A program made the position numbers and the translations under genes. The notes under the pieces are model-generated. The model did no database searches. It saw only the letters and a program-made list of their open reading frames with translations, and had not been told where the DNA came from. Positions 39,233 through 49,509 of a DNA stretch of 64,000 nt are shown one piece after another (the stretch's first letter is position 1; each line of letters opens with the position of its first letter). Location of the stretch: positions 167,001 through 231,000 of the forward strand of contig JASJOG010000059.1 of NCBI GenBank assembly GCA_030142905.1. The letters are read 5' to 3'. This stretch comes from Heliopora coerulea. Lineage: Eukaryota; Cnidaria; Anthozoa; Scleralcyonacea; Helioporidae.

Positions 39233-40839
39233 GGCCCTTTTCATTTTGCCCTTTTCGATTCAGGTCTTTTTTGATTCGGGCTCTTTTACATCTGTTCGAG
39301 AATCTCGAGGTCGAACAACTAATGTTTAGGGATTTGTGTCGTTTGTTTTCGCTTACTGCATAGTAGAAAAAATGGCTTTTCAATCAACCAATCAATGAAA
39401 AACATCTATTTAAGCACAATAAGTTCATGTATTTTATACAGTATTAAAATACTTGCACAGGCAGCATAATTTGCTAATGTGGTAGTTTATTATTTGCTTA
39501 TTTATTTATTGCTTATTATTTGGTTATTATTTTTACTTTAATTGTTTTATATTTTTACTTTTTTCAAAAAATGACAAAAGAAGAGTCAAAAGTGAAGTGA
39601 CCTCGAACTTTTTATCCGGGCTTGGTTTGTTTTCCAATTTATTCAATATGGTGACCTTCCATTTCTCTCCAGCGGTTGAATGGTATTTAGTTACAATGTC
39701 CCCTCTAGTTCACAGATGACCTCTATCAATAAAATGGTCTGATGGATAGATGTGTGGGTGCCTTTACGGAAGCGTGAATGGCTAAAAAATGTTGGTTTTA
39801 ATTTCACTACTAAACCGTTCACACGATAGCGCCTTATTGCTTTAGTGTTTAACCGGGATAACAGCCCAGATTGAGAGGTTACAACCAGTTGTTTTTTATT
39901 ATTTTACATTTAAAGTAAATTATTTAATAGCACAACAGTGATTTTCCGTAGGCCAACCTCATAATTAGATCCTGGGGAAATGAAGCAACAAGATGCTGCA
40001 GAAACATTTGAGGTTTTCCATGTTTCGTGAAATGTTTCTTCGTTTGCCCACCCTATAAACAGTGTTGCACAGTGTCCAAATCTTCGTTGTATGCTCAGCT
40101 CGGTAAACAGTAATATACAGCCTCCGTTAATGTTTCTCAAAGTATGTTTCCTCGTTTAACCACATTCCAGAAACATTGCAGCCAAACGGGGCTTCCTCGT
40201 TTGCCCAGGTTCTTAGACACATTTCAATTTTTTTTTTCAATTTATTGAAAGAGCAACAGCGCGGACAAAGAGTAAAACTGAGTAGAGTTCAAAAGGATGA
40301 CATTGAGCCTGCGCATGTACAGTAAGGCATTTGGTATTTATACAACTGAGTTACTTATGAGTATGTGCTTGATTAACATGGCAACTTCAAAATCGTTATA
40401 TAGCTTCTTAGTATGCGATTACTTTCAGTGCAAAACCCTTTTTCAATTATGTGCTTGTAGATGCTTTTTCCCTTTTTCAAAGCTGAGCATGAGGTATTGT
40501 GAAATAACTCTTGTGCAGTCAAAATCCAGAACTCATCCGTCTATTCATTTTCTTATTCATCAGTTCGCTCGTGATGTTATTGGTACATTTACTGCATATC
40601 CAATACATCTCTAGTTCTCTTGTTTATTTCATTTGTTCTACTCTTGTAAGAAATATTAAAATCCAACATAAAATGCGAAGCAAAGGCATGATAAGGTGTA
40701 TTCTGACGTTTCGTTTCTTTTTACTTTGAGAATTATTTGTGAACATCTGTTTCAGAAACATTCAATTCAATATTTTTAGTCAAGGTATTCAAAGTTTGTA
40801 ACAGAATAGAAGCGTTTTCACCATCATCTGGACTAAAAA
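39233..40839. other. Non-coding stretch
   Basis: AT-rich, with a local run of TTATTTATTTATT near 39495. No gene or exon with splice signals was found. Confidence 0.4.
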
Positions 40840-41044
40840 CCCATTTACACTGCACCATTTTGGGCACGGTACGGTTAATTAGTCGTGCCAAGACCTACAT
40901 AAACAGAGATGCTCAGCACGACGAAATTTTAAGACGTCCGCACCCTTTAAACTGTGAAACTCACCCGTACCGTGCCCAAAAATAACAGCACCCCTGCCAA
41001 CATTTTAGCCGTGCTGTGCCTAAAATATTAACAGTGTAAACGGG
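40840..41044. repeat. Short TIR element (MITE-like)
   Basis: CCCATTTACACTG (40840-40852) at the left is mirrored by CAGTGTAAACGGG (41032-41044) at the right. Further inside, TTTTGGGCACGGTACGG pairs imperfectly with CCGTGCTGTGCCTAAAA. Length 205 bp. No clear target duplication. It lies 32 bp downstream of a host exon. Confidence 0.6.
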
Positions 41045-41076
41045 ATTTAATTAAACTATTTAATTTTACCACTCAC

Positions 41077-41273
41077 CCGCTGACAGTGATCGAAGAACTT
41101 TGAGCTTTCCTAAGCGTCCAGTTGACAATTGGTTTTCTAAAGCTGCCAGATGGTTTGGTTTATTGTCGAGAAATGATAACATAAATTCAGCATCGACTCC
41201 AGGTGATTCAGCTGCTTGAAATGTGCGAACCCTAACTTTCTTTACTTTCTTAACCCTATCTTTTACTTTTGGT
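41077..41273 (-). CDS. SEA-domain C-terminal exon of a mucin-like gene
   Basis: This 197-bp minus-strand exon is bounded by a pyrimidine-rich acceptor ending TTTTGCAG (next to 41273) and a consensus donor GTGAGT (41071-41076). It enters in phase 2 and leaves in phase 1. It encodes DAEFMLSFLDN then LAALENQLSTGRLGKLKVL, the final strands and loop typical of a SEA domain. The entry phase equals the exit phase of the exon at 53660-53718, so the intron between them would be 12.4 kb and filled with transposons. The exon starts with a basic KVKDRVKKVKKV stretch that would follow the strand containing GF(R) of the preceding exon. Confidence 0.65.
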
Positions 41274-41399
41274 CTGCAAAACAGTAGGAAAAGCGATGAA
41301 TTGAAAAAAAAGCACTGAAGCCAGAACTTAATCTTGCTTGGCTGTATCTCATATCGAAGCAATCATCAAGTTATTTTTGGAGTTAAATGTCACACATTT

Positions 41400-41480
41400 T
41401 TATACCAATAGATTACAATAATAATAGTGATAATGATGGTAATGATAATAGTAATGATAATAGTAATAGTAATAATAATG
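41400..41480. repeat. (AAT/GAT)n-rich low-complexity tract
   Basis: An imperfect trinucleotide run of AATAATAGTGATAATGATGG type. It may be the tail of an old LINE insertion. Confidence 0.6.
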
Positions 41481-41504
41481 ATAATAATAAAAGTTCCCTG
41501 AAAT

Positions 41505-41880
41505 ATGCAATGTCTGTTGCGGCCTTACCTCGCTGGGAGCCTGTAGCAGGCTGAGACCCCTTCCACTGTCCTTAGTTGGGTGGTGTGCGAGTTGTAATAA
41601 TAATGAAACCTCTCCAGTTCTCTCGTTCTTCTAAATCTATCTGTACTAACCATACTTTCTCATTTTGCCATGTAGAGTTAACACTACGTTTTTCATAGTT
41701 GTTTTGAGGTACCCCTTGTGAGTCACCAGATCTTGCATCTACCACTGTTTGACTCAAAGTGCACGGATATTCGTTATAGGTATGGTTTTTGATTATTTTG
41801 ATTAATGTTATCCATGTAGTTCCAAAATTTAAGTTTTCACGGGAATATTGGTCCATCCAACGGAGCCGAGTATAAAAGAT
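41505..41880. mobile_element. Fragment(s) of R2/NeSL-type LINE
   Basis: 41530-41605 carries the LINE 3'-end block CTGTAGCAGGCTGAGACCCC ... GGGTGGTGTGCGAGTTGTAA followed by TAATAAT, also found at 45451-45515 and 53357-53425. The adjacent minus-strand frame 41572-41856 reads EKVWLVQIDLEERENWRGF, matching the N-terminal KVRLVEIDTEKRERRSGFM of the LINE copy at 49.6 kb. A 3' end next to a 5' piece in opposite orientation suggests a rearranged or inverted insertion. Confidence 0.55.
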
Positions 41881-41959
41881 AAGGCTTTTACTCTACAGGA
41901 TCGCCAGCTCTGTGCGGCATCGTTAATGACCACATAAAGCAGTGGCCATCCACCCATCA

Positions 41960-42636
41960 CAGGAGTGGCGCCAGGAATTCCCCGACGCAGGGGCTAAGGT
42001 CCCCGACAGGGGGGCTAAGGTTTAAGTGCAGGAAAATGCATTACTTTTTTTTGGAAATGAATGCATATGCATAGGTAAATGAACAATTTGTTTTTGTAGC
42101 GACTACGGTAACACATATTATATTAACGTATTATGTAAATAGCAATAGGCAGATTTTTAATCTCATCTTTGGCAATGTTTATAACCGTCGTTTCCGTTCG
42201 TCCTTTCTTACTACGAAATTAAACTTTAGAGTTTAGAACGTACCAGTTATAACAGTAACGTAGGCACAAAGTAAAGTCTGAAGTTGCGTTTAGATAGTCC
42301 GTAGTATTCTAAACTCGCAAAGCCACAAAACAATAAAGGTCATACCGATAATTAAAGCTTTAGGCCAGCTTGCCCAGTCACATCAGTGTCAGTTTGCTTT
42401 TTTGTTGGTTTTCACATTACTCCTCCGGATTTTCTCGTAAAATTTCTTCCCCACTTTTATTATTCACATTTAAGGCAGATAATTCGTTTTTCCTTTTACC
42501 AGTTTGAGAAAACAAACACGAATATTTAAAGTTTCCAACATATATCTCGTTCCCCAACGAATTGTTCAATTTTCCCCGATGTGGGGGCTACGGTTCCCCG
42601 ACAGGGGGGCTGTAGCCCTTTCTGGCGCCACCCCTG
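41960..42636. mobile_element. Non-autonomous hAT element with perfect 8-bp TSD
   Basis: It begins CAGGAGTGGCGCCAGGAA and ends with the imperfect complement TTTCTGGCGCCACCCCTG. ACCCATCA is repeated exactly at 41952-41959 and 42637-42644. Length 677 bp. Inside both ends lie CCCCGACAGGGGGGCT blocks in mirrored context. No transposase frame. The termini differ from the autonomous hAT at 10061, so it belongs to another hAT family. Confidence 0.9.
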
Positions 42637-42644
42637 ACCCATCA

Positions 42645-43480
42645 GCACCATTCACACTTATCTTGGGTTGCGCCTATTTAACCCATTGGTGGAGGTTTGA
42701 AGTTAGAGTTTCCTTCTCTTAGGTAGGCTGCCGTTCAAGGCCAAGGGCCCTACCTACCCTGATGTTCTGTAACCCTAACATGGAGGCCTCTGGGTTGCTA
42801 ACACTTGCCCAATGTGCTTCACCAAACTCTTGGAGAGCGGGAGCGTTTTACTCTTCCAGTAGCAGAAGCAATCCAACTAGGTCTATCCCACTGTCCATAG
42901 CAATGGGTTGTAAGAGAAATGCAAAACACTGAACTAATGGAGAGTGAAACTATCTTAAGGAAGATTATATCTGAAGTGGTGCAAGTAGAGTAGACTATAA
43001 CAAAGATAACAAATGTTGGTATTTCTAGGTTCTGGCCCATAGATGTGGGCTCTATACAGCATAATAATTATTATCGTAATAATAATAATAAAAATAATAA
43101 TAATAATTGTTATTGTTATTATCATTATCATTTTCAAGCTGATTCACGCCTTCAACCTACTACTGGAATGTGGACGCTCCCGCCGACCAAAGTCCAGGGT
43201 TGCACCTTTGGTAAGTACCAGTAACCCCTAAGCCAAGAGTAGATAAGACACTTTAGCCTTGGTTGGCAACTTATCAAGGAAAAGATAACTCCGAGATAAA
43301 TCCAGCAGAAGGTAGGCAGGAATTTGACACGGGCCCAGTGACCTCTATAAATTGAGCAAGCTTTGATGAGATGACCTAGGGAGTGGTGTCCCTGCCTTGC
43401 CAGCTAGGTAGACAGGTGCCAGAAAGCCTCAGCTTCCCTTAACTATCTGGCAGCTGCAAGTGTACTACACTCGTGGTCAA
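42645..43480. other. Repeat-derived sequence, probably LINE 5' leader fragments
   Basis: GC-richer than its surroundings, with GGTGGAGG and ACTACTGGAATGTGGACGCT-type sequence resembling LINE leader regions, and a (TAA)n tract at about 43062-43130. No coding frame was accepted. Confidence 0.35.
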
Positions 43481-43719
43481 AAAGAATCGATCATGTTAAG
43501 ATTTATGTTACTTTCTGCTTACATAGGCAGACAAGAAGCACATCGTACACCAATAGCCTTTAGGGTTATAGTAATAAATGTTTTGGATAGATTAAGATGT
43601 GTCCTACAATATTTGTAGAGATATTCTGTTTCTAAAGTATTTTATAGCATACGCCAAATGAATTTCAAGTCTTACAAGGAAGGGTTGTTGGCCTGTCACA
43701 AATTGGAAGATATGGAATA

Positions 43720-44634
43720 ATGAGTCCAAAGAGAAGAATCAGTTTGGAAGATCGAGGAAAAATGCTGTCATTATCCGAAGAAGGTTACACACAACGTGAA
43801 ATTGCTGCTTGTGTGGGTTGTACTCAACAAAAAGCAAGTCAAATCGCGACAAGACTGCACCACAAAATAAAAGCTGAGATGCTAATTGAACATGGTGTCA
43901 ATATTTCGTTTTCCACCACCCAAAGAAGGCTTAGAGAGGCTGGTCTAAAGAGCTGCAAGCCCAGAAAGAAGCCTAGGCTTACTGCTCGCTATAAGAAATC
44001 TCGATTATAGTTTGCACAAGCACGCAAAGATTGGACGGCCGAACAGTGGTCTCAAGTTATATTAAGCGATGAATCAAGGTTTCTTCTTCATAGGAGTGAT
44101 GGGCGTGTGTATGTCAGAAGAATGGCTGGTGAGGAGCTAAAGGAAAGCTGCATTCAGACAACTGTCAAACATGGAGGTGGTGGCATCATGGTATGGGGCT
44201 CCATCAATGCAAGAGGTGTTGGCTGTTTTTCTAAGATAGATGGAAAGTTCAATGGAGAACGATACATCAATCTCCTAGAAAATTCGCTTCATCCAACCAC
44301 ACGCATGCTTACCATACCAGATGGTTGGATATTCCACCATGACAATGTAACTTTTTACACCTCTTGCCTTGTCAAAGAATGGTTTAAGGAAGAGGGCATA
44401 ACTTTTATGGAATTGCCAGCACAGTCACCCGATCTCAATCCCATTGAGAATCTGTGGGACCAACTTAAGACAATGGTCCAAGAGTAAAACCCTACCAATG
44501 TCACAGAACTTTGGAGTACTGTAAAAGCTGCATGGCATGGCTTTCCATGAGATAAGCTAATTATTTTAATAAATAGCACGCCTCGAAGGTGTAAAGCAGT
44601 GATCAAAGCTCGTGGAGGAGCCACTAAATATTAA
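43720..44634 (+). pseudogene. Tc1/mariner transposase, broken
   Basis: The N-terminal frame (43720-44010) has an HTH DNA-binding region (GYTQREIAACVGCTQQKAS) and ends at a TAG. The same frame then continues with FAQARKDW and ILSDESRF (first catalytic Asp, near 44070). The second frame segment, 44107-44487, has GGGGIMVWG, FHHDN (second Asp) and SPDLNPIENLWDQL with the D34-type third acidic residue. A further stop is at 44485-44487 and remnants run to about 44634 (CKAVIKARGGATKY). Compared with a normal Tc1 transposase the linker between the two HTH modules is shortened. It lies in the large intron of the SEA gene. Terminal repeats were not resolved. Confidence 0.88.
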
Positions 44635-45430
44635 GATTTGTTTCTGTTTGTTTTTGGTGTAATTACTTGTCATGATAAGATTTATTACAATGTTTATGGC
44701 GTCACCATCTTTAGCTTCTGTGTGATCGACCGTCAGTGTACTTTCAGGTGTTGGCAAACCTGCCCTTTTAGCCCCAGGACTAGACAAAAATCTGTACAGC
44801 AGGCTGATGTCCCTGAACTTAGTCTGTTGAGGATAAACCAGCCTTAAATACTGAAACAATTCTGCACTAACCTAAATAATGTTTAAAAAACCAGCAGGAG
44901 TGCTCTATGGGACGTAGAACACGAGGCGATAGCGGAGTGTCTTAGATTCGATAAATCACGTGCTGTGAGTTTCGTGAACGGCTTAAATAACAAACCTCAT
45001 AATACGCTAATTCTCGAAGAAAGTTTGAAAAGTTGTGTTTTCGAAGTCAAGAAAATTGGGAGAGAAATGTAAGCGTGTTTTTATGACATATAAGGGCACG
45101 ACACAGTTATATTTTTTCTTCGCATTTTCCTCATGAATTATTAATGAATTGTTTAAGAATAAAACAATATTCAGACTTTACCCTTGCAGTGGCACACCTA
45201 AACTGACCTTAACTAGTTGGAAGTGCAACAGAGTACTGTTAAGGTCAAACTGGATATACTCACCGAGGAGTACTTTGAAAGACTTGAGAGGGTTGTACAT
45301 CCCTTACTCCTTCCTCACTGGATAAGTTGGGCGAGTAAGGTCTGGCCCTGTGGGTGTTTCTTAAAATCCAATTTAATGGCAAAATTTCCTTCCCCCGCAA
45401 GTTTCCTAAAATGTAAAATATCTGTTGCGG
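44635..45430. other. No gene seen
   Basis: This includes the probable 3' end of the Tc1 element. Nothing else was assigned. Confidence 0.35.
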
Positions 45431-45520
45431 CTTTTCGTGGCGGGATACTGGGCGCTAGTAGCAGGCAGAGACCCCTTTCACTGTCCTTAATTGGGTGGTG
45501 TGCGAGTTGTAATAATAACA
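45431..45520 (+). repeat. Isolated R2/NeSL-type LINE 3' end
   Basis: GGCGGGATACTGGGCGCTAG, then TAGCAGGCAGAGACCCCTTT, then GGGTGGTGTGCGAGTTGTAA and TAATAA. This is the same terminal block as at 41530-41605 and 53357-53425, here directly upstream of the next LINE copy. Confidence 0.7.
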
Positions 45521-45529
45521 ATCCTCCTC

Positions 45530-48500
45530 CTGGACTATTACCTTGCAGTGGTGGAGAGGCTTCTTAACCTCAGTGAATCTATAAGCTCTGCAGGCGGGAG
45601 CTTATGCTCCTGCCATGACAGACAGGTCGAAGGTTAGAGGTCAGACTAAAAGTAGTCCGGTGCTTGGAGGAGTTAAGACCGGATAGGTGGAGCTCGCAGC
45701 CTTGGAGGCAACACGCCTAGGAGAAGGAAAACTCTGATCACAAACCAGGGCTGATAAGATCTATTAGTCTGGGAAGACAACCCCATCTAGTGGAAGACGC
45801 ACGAACAATGATTCCGGCTGTGGAGTCTGAAATACTGGGATGGTATCCAGCGCAGGGTAGCTCACCTAAAGGGTAGATTGGCCCCTTTGAGTCTGTTTAG
45901 ACAAGCCTATGTAGAGATGGCGTATCGATAATAACACTGGTGGTTGTGGCACCTTACCAACATAATCTTCATCATGAATGACATGTCTGATGAAACTAAT
46001 TCAAATAACGGCGTGAATGAGACCGGAACTGCATGTGAAAGTCTCTCGCCCAGCAGATATCCCATGGAAACGCAGCGTGGGCCCGGTCGTCATCAAACTA
46101 CTACAAGGAGAAATTTTTCGCAGATCGATAATAGAACAGTAATGGAATGCTTCTACCTAAGTAAACCTGGAATAAGAAGATATCGAAAAAAAAATGCACA
46201 GATTATGGATGGAACGAAGCATGTTCCAAGTCACCGAAAAGAGACTAGTGGACCAAGCTAATAAGATCCAGAAGAAAAAGTGATTAAATGATATACTGTA
46301 GAACTGGAAGAGATAAAAAGGAACGTAGAAGATATAACGCATGGTTAGGTAATGCCAGTCAATGAACAAAAAGTTGAAACAGAAGGAATGGATGAGCAAT
46401 AACATGAAATATTAAGAAATACAGATATAAGTCAGAACCAAGGTGACAGTGAAGTTGATAGAGATGAAAGGTATTTTCCAAGAGATGAAGAAGGAAATAC
46501 AATACAGATCAGGGAAGGACAAATATTAAGTGAGGAAGAAGAGAGACCTGTCGGTCGAATGAGAGAGATATTACAAGAAGAGAGACAAAGTTTACCATCA
46601 CTAAGAGGAGTCGACAGAATGAAACTGAAAACAACAGTACAAGAGGTAGACAAAGTAATAGCAAAGCTAAAAGGGAACGATATAAATGGAACAAACAACA
46701 TTATACATGCAGGAGTTAAAGTGGTTATTGATAAGGGGGGAATTAGATCAGGATAGAGAGCCATAAAAAGAACCATGCTGGAAGAGACGACTTGAAAGTC
46801 AGGTGAAAAAATTAAATCGAGATCTTGAAAGGATTAACGCTATGATTGAAGAAAAGACGGTCAAAGATATACACAAGACACGATTACAGGAAAAATATAA
46901 GATTAGGCTGAAGGGAATAAAACTGGTTAGAGAAGAAATCAATCTGAGGATCCAAACAAAATGTTTAAAGATCAGAAGATACAATAACAGAATTAATCAA
47001 TACCAACTAAACAAATTGTTCAATAATAATGAAGAGAAGTTCTACAAACAAGTAAATAATGAAGGGCAAAGTCATGAAAACGAAATCCCAGATAAAGTAG
47101 CAACAAAATTCTGGAGTGAAATTTGGGGTGAAGATAAAGAACGTAACAGAAATGCCTAGTGGTTTGAAGAAATGAAAGGAAAAACGAAAGATATACCACA
47201 ACAAGAAAGGGTGGTAATAACCAGTGGCAGAATGAAAAAGATCGAAAACAAGATGTCCAATTGGAAGGCCCCAGGTCCAGATGGAGTTCAAGGATACTGG
47301 CAAAAAAATTTCAGGAGCATACATGAGGACCTTCGAACCTACTTGACCAACTGTTTAGAGAATAACAAAGTACCTATATGGATGACAATGGGTAGAACGA
47401 TACTAATCAAGAAGGTAAGTCTAAAGGCAACATTCCTTGCAATTATAGACCAATCACGTGCCTACCCTTGGTATGGAAACTTCTTACAGGTATACTTGCA
47501 GATGAAATACATGAACACCTAGAGGATAGTTGTGTACTACCAGAGTAGCAGAAAGGATTTAGGAGAAAGTGCAGATAAGATGATTTTGAGAGAGGTCAAA
47601 TCCAGAAAAAAGAATTTGGCTGTTGCATGGATTGACTACAGAAAAGCCTATGACTTAGTACCACATTCGTGGATTTTGGAATGTCTGACTTTATTTAAGA
47701 TTGACGAAAGAGTGCAAAAATTCTTACAAGAGAGTATGAAGAGTTGGAAAGTTAACTTGGAGTGTGGAACAACATCATATGAAGAGGTCTCGATTAATAG
47801 AGGGATTTTTCAAGGAGACTCACTATCGCCTTTACAGTTTATCATGGCACTTATAAAACTAACCATCATTTTAAGAAAATCGACTGCAGCAAACCAGTTT
47901 GCAAAGAACGGGTAAGGGATTAATCATCTTCTATTTATGACTGATTTAAAGCTCTATGCAAAGAGCGAGAAAGCATTGGATTCCCTTGTACAGACAGTGA
48001 GAATATTTAGCAGTAACATAGGAATGGAATTCAGAATTGACAAGTGCGCAGTCCTAATACTGAAACGTGGTAAGATTGTGAAATGACATGGCATAAAGTT
48101 ACCCGATGAGCAAATCATGAAAAGTTTAAAAGAAGAACACAGCTATAAATACCTTGGAATCCTAGAAGCAGACGACATCAAGCATGAACAAATGAAGGAG
48201 AAAGTTAAGAACGAATATCTGAGAAGAGTGAGGAAGATTCTGGAAACAAAGCCGAATGGCAAGAATGTGATAAAAGCGATCAGCACGTGGGCAGTTGCAT
48301 TATTACGATACTCAGCTGCATTCCTACAATGGACAAGACTAGAGAAAGAAGAGTTGGACTGTAGAACTCGAAAATTGCTGACTATGCACAAAGGGCTACA
48401 TCCTAGGAGCAACGTTGATAGAGTGTATATCCCTAGAAGTGAAGGAGGCAGAGGTTTACAAAACGTAGAAGGCATTATTGAGTTGGCTATCCTAGGATTA

Positions 48501-49446
48501 CGAAGATACGTCCAGGATAGTGACGGATTACTAATCGCAGCAGCAAGAGGAAATGAGCAAAAAGAATTTGAAACAGAAAAAGAATTAAAAGAGAAGAAGA
48601 AAAAAACCAGGAAAGAAGGATTGCATCAAAAAATGTTGCATGGGCAGTATGATAGACAGACAGAAGAAGTAAGAGGAACGGACTCATGGACGTGGTTAAA
48701 GGAAAGGAACATCAAAAGAGAAACCGAAAGCCTCATCATGGCAGCCCAAGAACAGGCCCTTCGAACAAACCAAATCAAGGCAAAAATTAATACAACCCAA
48801 AAAGAAGGCAATTGTAGAATGTGCGGAACAACAATTAGGACAGTGAACCATATTGTAAGTGAATGTTCCAAACCGGCCCAGAAAGAGTATAAAAGAAGAC
48901 ACGATTCAGTAGTAAAAAAGATTCACTGGGAGTTATCCAAAAAATTTGAGATTGATGTAACACCAAAATGGTACCAACACGAGCCAGAAGCAGATGCAGA
49001 AAATGAAAAATGTAAGATTTTGTGGGATGTCTCAGTAAAAGCGGAGCATGTCATAGAAGCTCGACGACCAGATATGATTGTGGTGAATAAGGTTAATAAA
49101 TATTGTGAGATCATTGACTTCGTCTTAACGTATGATAGCAAAATCGAATTAAAAGAACAAGAGAAAATCGAAAAGTACCAAGAACTGCAGAGAGAGGTAA
49201 TAAAAACGTGAAATATGAAAGTAAACATCACACCAATTGTAATAGGAGCTATGGGAGCTATTCCAAAGAAGCTGCGAGAAAGATTAGAACGGTTGGGAAT
49301 ATGGACGCGACTGGTAGAACTGCAGAAAAGTGTTATATTATACACTGCGAGAATACTACGAAAGGTCCTTGAAATTTGAGGAGGCTTGTTGCCACCAAAC
49401 TTCAAGAAGAAACCATTGGCCAAAAAACAAACCAATGTGCGATGAC

Positions 49447-49505
<59 letters not shown>
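45530..49505 (+). mobile_element. R2/NeSL-type LINE, copy A (decayed)
   Basis: A near-full-length non-LTR retrotransposon with a leader starting near CTCCTCCTGGACTATTACCT, a broken coding region, and a pure (TAA/ATA)n tail at 49448-49505. The protein has an RT domain, a CCHC knuckle and a restriction-like endonuclease C-terminal to RT, and no AP endonuclease. Copy B follows at once in the same orientation, so two related elements lie head to tail. Confidence 0.82.
46440..49211 (+). pseudogene. LINE copy A polyprotein (RT + RLE)
   Basis: Fragments in several frames. A coiled region with NNNEEKFYKQVN lies at 46803-47159. WKAPGPDGVQGYWQKNF lies at 47262. RT motif A is WIDYRKAYDLVPHSW (47626), the QGDSLSP motif lies at 47811, and motif C reads FMTDLKLY where FMDDLK is expected (47935). 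A long intact piece from 48117 to 49211 contains the thumb, a CRMC-x8-H-x4-C knuckle (48813-48864) and an RLE-type motif RRPD ... EIIDF (49060-49120). At least four stops or frameshifts are present. Confidence 0.8.
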
Positions 49506-49506
<1 letters not shown>

Positions 49507-49509
49507 GTG

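Noticed and set aside
38930..39383. Overlapping open frames on both strands
   Set aside because: Artefacts of the GATT/GGAT tetranucleotide array.
45530..45900. HDV-like self-cleaving ribozyme in the LINE leader
   Set aside because: R2-type elements often have one and the leader has strong hairpins, but I could not build the nested double pseudoknot by eye.
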